Counted from the first letter of the stretch, positions 24,548 to 33,368 are shown. The stretch is 64,000 bases of DNA from JAABPW01 sp037132275 (GCA_037132275.1 JBAXPK010000009.1:3301-67300); one strand, 5' to 3'. The notes: generated by a model from the letters alone, not told the origin. Numbers and translations: made by a program.

Positions 24548-24590
24548 TGGGGAATGAGATTATAAAGATGATGGATAGGAATTAATTCAA

Positions 24591-24663
24591 TGTGGGAGGG
24601 GCACTCCGTGCCGCGACAGGTTCAAGAGAGAGTCTGAACGAGACAAGAATCGCGCCTCCCACA
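24591..24663. ncRNA. Structured ORF-less content of cassette 6
   Basis: Outer arms TGTGGGAGG (24591-24599) and CCTCCCACA (24655-24663) pair over 9 bp. Inside are the hairpin GGCAC-TCC-GTGCC (24600-24612), the stem CGCGA/TCGCG, and hairpin GTTCA/TGAAC (24620-24639). Together they make a three-way junction. Cassette 6 (24547-24755) has no plausible protein gene, so this may be a small RNA or an inserted palindromic repeat. Confidence 0.45.
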
Positions 24664-24697
24664 TGGGGTGAACTCAGGGTGATCAAAACGAGGACGA

Positions 24698-24761
24698 CCC
24701 CAACAACACACTCGTGCCTACCGTCGCTAAACGCTCCGGCGGCACAGTGTGAACGTTCGGT
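24698..24761 (+). repeat. Integron attC site G
   Basis: A 64-nt site. R'' CCCCAAC (24698-24704) is the exact complement of GTTGGGG, the cassette-6 opening created across the insert in site F. R' is GTTCGGT (24755-24761). ACACTCGTGCC pairs with GGCACAGTGT with one extra C, the extrahelical base. Confidence 0.9.
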
Positions 24762-24776
24762 GTGAGGAATGACAAT

Positions 24777-25043
24777 ATGTGGGAAGTGATTTCGAAATAC
24801 TATTGTATTGACTGGATTGCATTGGTGCTGAATGCAGTTGCAATTTTTCTTCTCGGGAAGAAACGAAAGGCGGGTTGGTCGCTGGGTGTTGTAGCCAACA
24901 TTTTCTGGATTGTATTCGGCATCCTTGCGCACAGCGTGGCGACAATGGTTGCCTGCAGCATTTTCGTCGCTCTGAATGTGAAGGGTTGGTGGAACTGGAG
25001 CAAAGAGCAAGCACCGCCCCAGCAGGATGCAGGCGACGCTTAA
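24777..25043 (+). CDS. Small PnuC-like membrane protein
   Basis: An 88-aa protein with three hydrophobic segments (IDWIALVLNAVAIFLLG, GWSLGVVANIFWIVFGIL, SVATMVACSIFVALNVKG) and a KGWWNW motif. Spacing and the GW..N..W pattern resemble the core of PnuC nicotinamide riboside carriers, but it is less than half their length. Transport function is only an inference. ATG 24777 has GAGGA upstream. It is the last cassette gene; its stop overlaps the convergent maf stop and no attC follows. Confidence 0.65.
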   Translation: MWEVISKYYCIDWIALVLNAVAIFLLGKKRKAGWSLGVVANIFWIVFGILAHSVATMVACSIFVALNVKGWWNWSKEQAPPQQDAGDA

Positions 25044-25690
25044 CCACGGGCCTGATCCGCATGGTTCTTGGGTTGGTTCACCCTGCGAATGCAGAGGGTA
25101 TCATCTCTTGAGCGATATTTTTCGAGTACCCGTGTGAGCCTCTTCATGGGCAGGCCGATGACGGGGGCGATGTCGCCGTCGATGCGTTCAACAATAGCGG
25201 CGGAATAGGGATCCTGAATCGCATAAGCGCCTGCCCAACCGAGTGGGTGGGTGAGGGTCACATAGCGTCGGATTCGGTCAGGCGACCACTTCCTCAGAGT
25301 GACGGTTGCCGACTCCACCCATCTGACCACCCTGATTTTTCCGCCTTTTGCGGTCGGGGGAATGATGACGCAGGCCGCGCTGCTAATCCGGTGCGGCCGC
25401 CGGCCCAACTGGGTGAGCATGCGCCGGGCGGCGGCGAGGGAAGCGGGTTTCCCAATGATTTTGCCGTCGAGGATCAGGGCCGTATCGGCTCCGATCACGA
25501 TGGCGCGGGGATATCGACGGGCCACGGCCCTGGCCTTTAGTAGCGCAAGGGCGAGTACATGGCGTTTCAGGTTTTCGCCCTTGGCCGGCGCGGGTTCCAC
25601 CTCATGAGAAGGGATTTGGAGGAAACGGTATCCCGCCCCCCTCAAGAGGGACGCTCGACCTTTGGATTGTGATGCCAGAATCAGTTTCAT
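25040..25690 (-). CDS. maf: Maf family nucleotide pyrophosphatase
   Basis: A 216-aa Maf/YceF-type protein, predicted to hydrolyse non-canonical or selected nucleoside triphosphates to monophosphates. I start it at ATG 25690 (MKLILASQSKGRASLL). The P-loop-like ASQSKGRASLLRG replaces the common ASxSPRR. GADTALILDGKIIGKP and LGWAGAYAIQ are conserved. It converges on the final integron cassette with 4 bp of overlap, which suggests the array edge has eroded up to this gene. Confidence 0.88.
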   Translation of the reverse strand: MKLILASQSKGRASLLRGAGYRFLQIPSHEVEPAPAKGENLKRHVLALALLKARAVARRYPRAIVIGADTALILDGKIIGKPASLAAARRMLTQLGRRPHRISSAACVIIPPTAKGGKIRVVRWVESATVTLRKWSPDRIRRYVTLTHPLGWAGAYAIQDPYSAAIVERIDGDIAPVIGLPMKRLTRVLEKYRSRDDTLCIRRVNQPKNHADQARG

Positions 25691-25794
25691 GAGCGGACAG
25701 CCAGCGTTTTGAAAGCCTACCAGTCCACCCCCCGCAACACCTAATAAAAAAAACCGTTTTGAAAATATCGGTCTCACACCTATAATGCCCAGCT

Positions 25795-27189
25795 ATGACT
25801 GAACCGGTGTCCGAAAACAAAGAGCAACTTGTCATTGATTTAAATTTTATTCCCGGATGGGCGCGACGACCGCCCGACGCACGGCCAGCGGGAGGAATGG
25901 ATAGATTTAATTCCTCCCAGGAGAGCCGGGGCGGCGATTCCAGGAGGCGTGACCGTCCTGAGCGGTCTGAGCGGCGTTCAGGTGGTGGTGCAAAAAGGCC
26001 CGAATTCCGGGATCGCCCGCGCAGCGATTTTGCTCTCCCCGCGCCGAAGCCCGATCCTATGGATGAACGTCTGGCCCTGCTGGACGTGACCTTTCTTCCC
26101 GAGCGCCGCGGTCTGACACCATTGGCCCATCGGCTGGGGAAATCGGGACGGGCCTACTCGTTGTTTGAGGTGGCTGCCCTTTTTCTAAGCAAACCGGATT
26201 TTTACCTCATCAAGATCGAGGCACCGGCTACCCTTGAAAACTTTTCATTTTGTCAGTGTGCGGATTGCAAGGCCATCTTCCTTGGCAAAGAGGCTGCCGC
26301 CGCCCATGTTTTCGCCAAGCATTTCGAAAAGTTCTGCAAAAAAGAGGATCAGGAGGCTGAACCTCCGAAGGGAAACTTTGTCTGTATTGCCAAATGCGGC
26401 CTGTCGGGTGTCCTGCTAGGCCCGCCGAATTACCATGGCTACAATGACAAGGTGGCAGAGGTGCATCGTGCCCGATATCCGGATATGCCGATAGAGGCTT
26501 ACCGGAAACGTATTGAGACGATTCATGATGCGGCCGTGATTGAGCAATGGAAGGCCGAGATGTGCAAGCAGGCCATTTACCGGTTCGGGGAGGGCGAGAA
26601 GGCTGTGACGTTCAGCCGGTTTACCGAGGCCGAGGCTTATTTTCGGGATCACTGCCTGCCGGGAACGGTCAAGGAGTCGAGGAATGTGGTTGTGCCCGGT
26701 GTGATTGCCCATGCGATGGAGCCGGGACCGCTACGCCGGGTAATCGAGGATGTCTGGCAAAAGGAAAGCCGGTTCCCACTGAAACTTTCGGTCACGCTTC
26801 GGTTGGCCTTCCGCCATCTGGGGCTGCACACGTTCAAGGCGGCGGGCGGCTTTACGTTTGTCACCTCGGTGGCGCCGAACGCAATTGATCCTGCGCATGC
26901 AGTGGAAGGGATCCGGGATATCCTGGATTTTGTTGCCGCCAATCCGGGTTGCTCGCGGGCAAATCTGCTGTCAAAACTGGTGCCCGAGGCATCCCCCGTG
27001 GCCGGGGAGGCTGAGTCGCCGGTAGCGGTAACCATGCCTCCGCGCGAGTCTGAACTGCGGCGGCAATTGCAGTGGCTGGTTGAAAAAGGGCATGTGATTG
27101 AATTTTCCGACGGGAGCATGGCGGTGCCTGCCACCGCCGTGGCGAGAGTGCAGATGGCCCGGCCCAAGGGGAAAAGCCGACGGGAATGA
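25795..27189 (+). CDS. Conserved protein with zinc-finger-like motif
   Basis: A 464-aa soluble protein with no function I can name. Residues 20-85 are Arg/Gly/Asp-rich and probably disordered (DRPERSERRSGGG). A putative zinc site FCQCADCKAIFLGKEAAAAHVFAKHFEKFC contributes CxxC and two His. A second Cys pair follows in CIAKCGLSG. The C-terminal 100 residues look like a winged helix (RRQLQWLVEKGHVIEFSDGS). Nucleic-acid binding is a fair inference. It is monocistronic, 40 bp before the first TPR gene. Confidence 0.65.
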   Translation: MTEPVSENKEQLVIDLNFIPGWARRPPDARPAGGMDRFNSSQESRGGDSRRRDRPERSERRSGGGAKRPEFRDRPRSDFALPAPKPDPMDERLALLDVTFLPERRGLTPLAHRLGKSGRAYSLFEVAALFLSKPDFYLIKIEAPATLENFSFCQCADCKAIFLGKEAAAAHVFAKHFEKFCKKEDQEAEPPKGNFVCIAKCGLSGVLLGPPNYHGYNDKVAEVHRARYPDMPIEAYRKRIETIHDAAVIEQWKAEMCKQAIYRFGEGEKAVTFSRFTEAEAYFRDHCLPGTVKESRNVVVPGVIAHAMEPGPLRRVIEDVWQKESRFPLKLSVTLRLAFRHLGLHTFKAAGGFTFVTSVAPNAIDPAHAVEGIRDILDFVAANPGCSRANLLSKLVPEASPVAGEAESPVAVTMPPRESELRRQLQWLVEKGHVIEFSDGSMAVPATAVARVQMARPKGKSRRE

Positions 27190-27229
27190 CGTATTGTAGC
27201 CGCCGATTAAGGAAGGACCCAGTACTATA

Positions 27230-28018
27230 ATGATCGTGAGCAAGAGTCTTCTGGCGGGAGTGTGTGTGGGAGTTGTGGGCGGGTTGGCCCTGCCGGTGTT
27301 AGCGGCTAATGTTATCACCCTGAAAAACGGGCGGGTCATATCGGCCCCAACCATCGAATGGCGCAGTAGTACCGGGGATTATATCGTTGCCGCCGAGGGG
27401 GGGGCTGTGCCGATTCCTTTGGCACAGGTGGCTCGTCTGAATATCGAAAGGCCTGCTGAGTTCGATCAAGCTATTGGACTGGTCAAATCCCGTCTTTTTA
27501 GGCAGGCGGTTCCGTTGCTGGAGGGGATTGTCTCAAAGTACAAAATGCTGAATTGGGACGTGGATGCGGGAAAATGGCTGGTGCAGTGCTATCTGGAGAT
27601 AAATGATCCCAAGAAACTCGCCACCGCCATGGATGCCTTGGTTGCGGCAGGCGGCACAGTGCCCAATAATACGCTAATGATGTATTGGAAGATGTTGCAA
27701 AAGGCCGGCGATGTTAAAAGGCTCAACCGGGAGATAACCCGAACCCTCGGGACCGGATCCCCTGATTTTGTCGCTACGGCGTATATGATGAGAGGAAATG
27801 CCTACCTGAAAGACGGGGACGAAGCCTCGGCGCTGGCTGACTTTCTGAAAGTGGTCACCCTGTTCAAGAACGAGAAGGCTGTTCAGCCTGAAGCGTTATT
27901 CACTGCGGCTGATTTGTTGGACAAGGCCAAGGATCCGCGTGGCGCAGACCTGCGAAAGGTGCTCATGCAGGAATACAAGAACAGCGAGTATGCCACCAAG
28001 GCAGCGGCCGTGAAGTAA
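27230..28018 (+). CDS. Secreted TPR-like protein (paralogue 1)
   Basis: A 262-aa exported protein. Residues 1-25 are a Sec signal peptide ending near LPVLAAN. An SH3-like N-terminal portion (NVITLKNGRVISAPTIEW, VAAEGGAVPIPLAQVARLNI) precedes helical TPR-like repeats. It shares length, signal, domain order and the block KAKDPRGADLRK with the 262-aa protein at 31672-32460, so the two are paralogues flanking the large TPR protein. The domain probably works in the periplasm with the Exb complex downstream. Confidence 0.75.
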   Translation: MIVSKSLLAGVCVGVVGGLALPVLAANVITLKNGRVISAPTIEWRSSTGDYIVAAEGGAVPIPLAQVARLNIERPAEFDQAIGLVKSRLFRQAVPLLEGIVSKYKMLNWDVDAGKWLVQCYLEINDPKKLATAMDALVAAGGTVPNNTLMMYWKMLQKAGDVKRLNREITRTLGTGSPDFVATAYMMRGNAYLKDGDEASALADFLKVVTLFKNEKAVQPEALFTAADLLDKAKDPRGADLRKVLMQEYKNSEYATKAAAVK

Positions 28019-28056
28019 GGATTGGCAGGGCGCTCTCACCGTCGAGCGCCGCTACG

Positions 28057-28695
28057 TCAGTCGTGGGCGCCGCTCGGTTTATCCTTCGCCAGGCGCTTCA
28101 TCAGGGCTTTGTAATCCGCCGGCGGGGCAAAGATATCGTCGGGTGTCCCCGGTTTTGCATCCGGTCCCATGGAGGAGAGCCAGATGGCATCGCTGGTGTT
28201 GGAGTACTGGAATGGGTGGCCCCATAAATCGGGGGGCAAGGATTCAAGATAGTAGCCTTGCCAGCCCTGAACCCCCGGGTTTTGCACCAGTGCCTTGAGC
28301 CCTTCCCCGGTGGTGGGGTATCGTCTGCAATGAACCCGGAACCATTCCAGGGCGGTGTGGATGACCGTAAGTTCCTTCCGGGTTTGAACTATTTTAGTGG
28401 GAGGTTGGTAGGGAACCGTGACGGTATTATTACTGCTCAGAACGACTCCGCCCACCAGGATGCAGCCGCCCAGAACCCAAACCGCGATACGGGGGTGGCT
28501 CATGAAGATCATCCAGATGGGCTTTCGCAATTGATGGGATGCGGGGAGACGCTGCTGGATGCCTTCCCTTCGGGTTTTGTCCACCTTGAGTGTCTTCCAT
28601 TTCTCAGGGTGTCGCAGCCCCTTTTTACAACTCGGGCACTGGGATTTCTGAAGGGCTTCAAAAATGTGATGGCAATGGGGACAGCGATATTTCAT
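28057..28695 (-). CDS. Zinc-ribbon, transmembrane, T2SSG-like pseudopilin protein
   Basis: A 212-aa protein. Start ATG 28695 gives MKYRCPHCHHIFEALQKSQC, a zinc ribbon (CPHC and CPSC). One transmembrane helix follows (residues 78-97, VWVLGGCILVGGVVL). The C-terminal half is like the GspG pseudopilin domain: RRYPTTGEGLKALVQNP, LPPDLWGHPFQYS and the calcium-loop-like SMGPDAKPGTPDDIF. There is no prepilin peptidase site, so it cannot be a normal pseudopilin. It lies opposite the TPR genes. Confidence 0.75.
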   Translation of the reverse strand: MKYRCPHCHHIFEALQKSQCPSCKKGLRHPEKWKTLKVDKTRREGIQQRLPASHQLRKPIWMIFMSHPRIAVWVLGGCILVGGVVLSSNNTVTVPYQPPTKIVQTRKELTVIHTALEWFRVHCRRYPTTGEGLKALVQNPGVQGWQGYYLESLPPDLWGHPFQYSNTSDAIWLSSMGPDAKPGTPDDIFAPPADYKALMKRLAKDKPSGAHD

Positions 28696-28817
28696 TTTTT
28701 TGCAAATTAAAGAATCAACGGGACTATAGAGTAAGAACACAAGGCAGACAAATCGAAAGATCAGCAGGGCAGGGTTCTCTTGACGTGACCAAACCTGTTT
28801 GATAACAAGGTAAGACC

Positions 28818-31658
28818 ATGGTGACAAATAAGCTCTGCATGTCGGGCCTTCGGGTGATACGCCGGTTTCTGGCGGGTGCTGTTTTCCTTTTATCCGTATC
28901 ATCCATTCTGGCCGGGGACGAACAAACCGAGATCCAGAACGAGCTCAAATTTGCCTCCGAACTGATCAAGGCGAAGTTCCCTGACTATGCCCAGAAGTCC
29001 GTGGACAAACTACTCATCAAGTATCCCGCCGCCAAGGCGGAAGCCTCCAGGGTCCGGATCGAAGTGCTGACATCCCGCGGTAAGTTTGATGAGGCGGAAG
29101 CCGTGTTAAAGACCATGCCCCCGGGCACCCCGGAAACCATCGTCATGTATCTGGCCGTTGGCGACCAGTATTATGCCTTTTCGCGCATGAAGGATGCCCA
29201 GAGGATTTATGAGGGGTTCTTTAAGCAATTTCCCAAGGGGCCGCCGGCGGAAGTGGCTCGGCTCTATGGTGAATCGGCCTACAAATTTTCCCAGATGCTG
29301 TTGTTGGTCGGCGATTTGCCTGCCGCGCTGGAGGCTTATCGCCGGGTGTTGACCTGCCCGTTGAATTCTTCCGAGATCGAGCGCCGGGTAAAAACAGAGA
29401 TCGCTGAGCTTTGTCTTCGCGTGGCGCAGCTTAATGAGACCCCCGCAGCCAAGAAGAAGGATCTTCTGGCCGAAGCCTTGAAACTGTGCAATGAGGTTCA
29501 GTGGTCGGGAACGGATCTCTGGTTTGCCAAGACCCTGGTGATTATGGCCCATATCCACATGGTGAACGGCGATCCGTCCCGTGCCCGCAAGGTGCTTACG
29601 GATTACATGGGCATGTTGAGCGATGTTGACAAGATGCTGCGGGAATCCAAGGAGTCGAGCAAACTCAGTCCGATGGCCGAGTGCAAGTTCCTGCTTGGAA
29701 CCCTGTGCGAGGATGAGGCGAGGGCGCTGATGAGCGACAAAACAAAGGATCCTGAAACCATCAAGCTCTTCGCCCAGGCCATGAGTCAGTTCTATACCGT
29801 TGCCCAGAACTATCCTGGTAGCACATGGGCGCCGGAAGCTCGCCGTCGTGCCGATGGCATCGCCGATATGCTCGAGACTGATTATGGGAAAACCGTGAAG
29901 CGTCCGGAACGTAATAACACCCAGATGGTCTCCGAGCAGTTGAAGGAGGCGCGGGTGCTTTTCCAGAATCAGGAATTCAAGGCGTCTGCGGAAAAATATA
30001 TCGAAGTTCTGAACATGGCGGATGATTTCAAGGGGGCTCCCTGGGCGGTCAGCGAATTGGCGCGCAGTTATATTGAGCTCAACGATGCTCCTTATGCGCA
30101 GGCGATGACCGGATTTCTTGCGGAACGTTACAGCCAGACCACCAATCGTTATGAAGAAGGAGGGAATGCGCTGCTGGCGGTCGCCGTCGCCTATGATGAG
30201 CGTAAGGCCCAGCCGAAGGCGGATGCCGTGTATGATCTGTTTTTTGCCAATTATCCCGACCATTCCAAAGCCCCCGCCATTCTGTTCCGCCAGGGGGAGG
30301 TGGCGCTCCGGCTGACCAACTACGTCGCCGCCCTGAAGAACTATCAGAGAATTGTGGAGACGTATCCCCGGAACCGGGCCTATCCTGATGCGCTGAGCCG
30401 GGCGGGTTATTGCCTGTCCATGCTGGGCGATCACACGAATGCCATCCCGATGTTGACTAATTATATCGCCCAGGTTTTCTCAGGCGCCGAAATGGTCACC
30501 TCAAGGCTGAGATTGGCTGACGAATATCGGCAGGCGAATATGATCGTTCCCGCGCTGAATGAATATGCCCGGCTCCTCAAGCTCATCGCGCAGGATTCTG
30601 CCAAGTATTCCGAGACCCCGGAGGATGTGGCGCGGGTTAAACGCGCCACTGAGTTTGCGCTTTATTCCAAGGCCCAGTGCTATTCCCGGTTGCGCGACCC
30701 GGCCGATCAGATCCCGTCTTATCAACAGAAAGCTGTTGAGGGCTACGAACTCTTTATGAAGGACTTTCCCAAATCAGAACTGGCTCCAGCGGCCCTGGGC
30801 GCCATGGGAACGCTGAATTATCTGATGAATAAGGCGGATGTGGCGGGGAAGTGTTTTGAACGCCTGAAGGCCGATTATCCCAATAGCGTACAAGCTTTGG
30901 ATACGGTGTTTGTCCGGGCGGATGCGCTGATGTCGATGGGCGACGTGCAAAAGGCCGTTGTGGTGTTTGGCGAGATGCTGAAGAGCCCCCAATCGTTTAA
31001 GCCCACCCAGTTCCTGCGTGCCGGCCGGGTGTTATTGGAGGCTCAGGAATATGATGTCGCCAAGGGGCTTTTTGCCGAGGCGATAAAAACGCAGGATGTG
31101 CCGCTCTGGCAGGCGGCGTCGCTGGGTTATGGACAGGCGCTCGTCGGAGCGGCTGACTATGAGGCGGCGATCGGGGTGTATACAAACTTTTTAGGTAAGT
31201 ACGCGAAATCCGGGTATGTGATTGAAGTCAATCTGTCCTTGAGCCGGGCATACGCCGAGATGGGTAAGAAGATGCCCGAGGCCCAGAAGGCAAAACCTTA
31301 TTTTGACAAGGCGTATGGGGCCATGGGCAAAGTGCGCCAATATGCCCGGGATCCGGAATTGCTGGTCAGGGCGGACCTTGAAATGGCGGCAATTCAACTC
31401 CTGCAGGGCGACAAAATGGGCGCCATGGCGTCCTACATGAAGATTCTTCTGTTCACGGATCCTTCCAATCAGAAAGTGCGTCCCCTTGTGGAGCAGGCCT
31501 TTGACAATGCACTGCCTTTGATGAAGGATCTGGGCCGATATCAGGATATGGTGGAAGCGTGCGAAACCTACCTGAAACAGTTCCCGACAGGGCGGCTTGT
31601 GATCAAGGCGCGGCAGGGGCGAGATGAGGCAAAGGCCCGGCTGGCAACCGGAAGGTAA
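28818..31658 (+). CDS. Large periplasmic TPR protein
   Basis: A 946-aa exported protein with a signal peptide (RRFLAGAVFLLSVSSILAGD) and more than a dozen TPR or Sel1-like helical pairs over its whole length (for example YRRVLTCPLN, PKADAVYDLFFANYPDHSKA, AALKNYQRIVETYPRNRAYP). No catalytic motif is seen. It resembles YbgF/BamD-like scaffolds. It is followed 13 bp later by the smaller paralogue and then ExbB/ExbD, so it is probably a periplasmic partner or load of that motor. Confidence 0.8.
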   Translation: MVTNKLCMSGLRVIRRFLAGAVFLLSVSSILAGDEQTEIQNELKFASELIKAKFPDYAQKSVDKLLIKYPAAKAEASRVRIEVLTSRGKFDEAEAVLKTMPPGTPETIVMYLAVGDQYYAFSRMKDAQRIYEGFFKQFPKGPPAEVARLYGESAYKFSQMLLLVGDLPAALEAYRRVLTCPLNSSEIERRVKTEIAELCLRVAQLNETPAAKKKDLLAEALKLCNEVQWSGTDLWFAKTLVIMAHIHMVNGDPSRARKVLTDYMGMLSDVDKMLRESKESSKLSPMAECKFLLGTLCEDEARALMSDKTKDPETIKLFAQAMSQFYTVAQNYPGSTWAPEARRRADGIADMLETDYGKTVKRPERNNTQMVSEQLKEARVLFQNQEFKASAEKYIEVLNMADDFKGAPWAVSELARSYIELNDAPYAQAMTGFLAERYSQTTNRYEEGGNALLAVAVAYDERKAQPKADAVYDLFFANYPDHSKAPAILFRQGEVALRLTNYVAALKNYQRIVETYPRNRAYPDALSRAGYCLSMLGDHTNAIPMLTNYIAQVFSGAEMVTSRLRLADEYRQANMIVPALNEYARLLKLIAQDSAKYSETPEDVARVKRATEFALYSKAQCYSRLRDPADQIPSYQQKAVEGYELFMKDFPKSELAPAALGAMGTLNYLMNKADVAGKCFERLKADYPNSVQALDTVFVRADALMSMGDVQKAVVVFGEMLKSPQSFKPTQFLRAGRVLLEAQEYDVAKGLFAEAIKTQDVPLWQAASLGYGQALVGAADYEAAIGVYTNFLGKYAKSGYVIEVNLSLSRAYAEMGKKMPEAQKAKPYFDKAYGAMGKVRQYARDPELLVRADLEMAAIQLLQGDKMGAMASYMKILLFTDPSNQKVRPLVEQAFDNALPLMKDLGRYQDMVEACETYLKQFPTGRLVIKARQGRDEAKARLATGR

Positions 31659-31671
31659 GGATCGGGATATC

Positions 31672-32460
31672 ATGAAGCACAAGTTCATAGTGATGGGGGT
31701 TGGCGTGCTGGGTGTTATCTTGGCGACTGCCGGATTCGCAAAGGCGGAGTCGGTAAACAAGCACGATGGAACGGAAGTCCGCGGCAATAAAGTCAAGTGG
31801 TTCGCGGTTCGCCAGGAGTATCAGGTTGAAGATGCCGAAGGGTCCATCATTACCATTCCCGTCGATGACGTGGCCTCGGTTCGGATTACCAAGCCGGTTG
31901 AGTTTGACAAGGCGGCACAGGCCTGCGACGCCAAGCAGTATGATGTGGCGATTCCGATCCTGGAGGATCTGATCAGCCGTTACAAGAGACTGGAGTGGGA
32001 TGGTAAGGCCAGTGAACTGCTGGCCAAGGCCTGTTTCGGGAAAGGGGATTATAAAAAGGCGGCCCAGGTCATGGGGGGGATCATTGAGGGAACCCCGAAA
32101 TCGTTGGTTACCGATGATCAGAATGCCCTTTACTGGAGTGCCCTGTTGAACGCTCAGATGATGGCGGTACTGAAGAAAAATCTCAACGAAGCGATTGCCG
32201 GCGAGTCGAGATCCCTCGCGGCCCTGGCCTTGATCCGGCGCGGTGAGATGAATAAGGAGGATGGCAAACGGGAGGATGCGGTGCTGGATTTTCTTCGCGT
32301 TATCCTGGTGTACGACGATATCCTCCAGGTACAACCGGAAGCCCTCTATAAAGGGGCCAAGTTACTCGATGAGATGCGGGATCCCCGGGCAGATGAATTG
32401 AAGAAGAGGTTGACGTCACGCTATTCCGACAGCCCCTATGCGAGGAAGCTGGGCGGATGA
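31672..32460 (+). CDS. Secreted TPR-like protein (paralogue 2)
   Basis: A 262-aa exported protein with a signal peptide (MGVGVLGVILATAGFAKAE), an N-terminal SH3-like segment (NKHDGTEVRGNKVKWFAVRQ, IITIPVDDVASVRI), and TPR-like helices. It equals the protein at 27230-28018 in length and order and shares EALYKGAKLLDEMRDPRADELKK with it in aligned form. It lies between the large TPR gene and exbB on the same strand. Confidence 0.78.
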   Translation: MKHKFIVMGVGVLGVILATAGFAKAESVNKHDGTEVRGNKVKWFAVRQEYQVEDAEGSIITIPVDDVASVRITKPVEFDKAAQACDAKQYDVAIPILEDLISRYKRLEWDGKASELLAKACFGKGDYKKAAQVMGGIIEGTPKSLVTDDQNALYWSALLNAQMMAVLKKNLNEAIAGESRSLAALALIRRGEMNKEDGKREDAVLDFLRVILVYDDILQVQPEALYKGAKLLDEMRDPRADELKKRLTSRYSDSPYARKLGG

Positions 32461-32502
32461 GATTGGGAATTGGGTAGCTAACTTAGCAAGGAGAACAAAA
32501 CG

Positions 32503-33345
32503 ATGAAAAAAGCGGTATGGTTGGGTCTGGCAATGGCGGTTTTTGGTGTGTTTGTTTCGACGCAGTGGGCCAAGGCCCAGGGCGCGGCGGCGGGCGGTGG
32601 GGCGGCTCCAGCTGCAGCCGTTGCGGCGACTCCGGCAACAGCGGCTCCTTCGGGTATGGTGGTGACGGATGAAGGCGCCACAAAACCGGAGAAGCATAGC
32701 AGTGGCGGATTCATCGAAATCGTCACCCGTGCCGGTTGGTTCGGTATGGTGATCTGGCTTATGCTGATCGTGTGTTCCATCATCAGTGTGGCCTTGATTG
32801 TAGACTCATTCGTCAATATCAAGGACGTCAAAATCATGCCTCCCCATCTGATTGATAATGTTCGGACGGCCATGGAGCAGGGCGACCTGTTGAAGGCGAT
32901 CCAGCATTGCGACGGCGCCCCGGGGGCGCTGGCCAACATTCTGAAGGCGGGATTTGCCCAGGTTGAGGAAGGGTATGAAGTCGTTCAAGACGCCGTGGGC
33001 GTTGCAGCGGATCTGGAAAGCGAAAAATTGCTCAGCCGCGTGACCTATCTCAGCGTGATTTCAAATACCACTCCGATGCTGGGACTGATCGGTACGGTTC
33101 AAGGAATGATCATGGCGTTTTATACGATGGGCACCATGGAGGCGGGCGCCGCCCAGCAGTCCATGCTCGCGGTGAACATCTCGCACGGGTTGTGGGCGAC
33201 GGCCGTCGGTCTGGGAACCGCCGTGCCGGCGACGATTTTCTTCTACTATTTCAAGAATCGTGCCATGAACAGCATTTTGCGCATGGAAGCCCTGACGCTG
33301 GACCTGATCAAGGCCCTCCGCAATGTCGAAGTGGTGTCGGAGTAA
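32503..33345 (+). CDS. exbB: ExbB/TolQ family proton channel with cleavable signal and linker
   Basis: A 280-aa MotA/TolQ/ExbB protein. Unusually, it begins with a signal peptide (WLGLAMAVFGVFVSTQWAKAQ) and a 45-residue Ala/Gly/Pro-rich linker before the first ExbB helix (FGMVIWLMLIVCSIIS). The family core TPMLGLIGTVQGMI and the third helix WATAVGLGTAVPATIFF follow. With ExbD it should form a proton-driven motor. It starts the exbB-exbD-exbD block and has ribosome site AAGGAG. Confidence 0.92.
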   Translation: MKKAVWLGLAMAVFGVFVSTQWAKAQGAAAGGGAAPAAAVAATPATAAPSGMVVTDEGATKPEKHSSGGFIEIVTRAGWFGMVIWLMLIVCSIISVALIVDSFVNIKDVKIMPPHLIDNVRTAMEQGDLLKAIQHCDGAPGALANILKAGFAQVEEGYEVVQDAVGVAADLESEKLLSRVTYLSVISNTTPMLGLIGTVQGMIMAFYTMGTMEAGAAQQSMLAVNISHGLWATAVGLGTAVPATIFFYYFKNRAMNSILRMEALTLDLIKALRNVEVVSE

Positions 33346-33368
33346 GCCGGTATTAGAGGTGACAACCT

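Noticed and set aside
21032..24761. CRISPR array as an explanation for regularly spaced similar sequences
   Set aside because: The spacing is hundreds of bases, sites are diverged hairpins, and genes lie between them; attC explains all of this.
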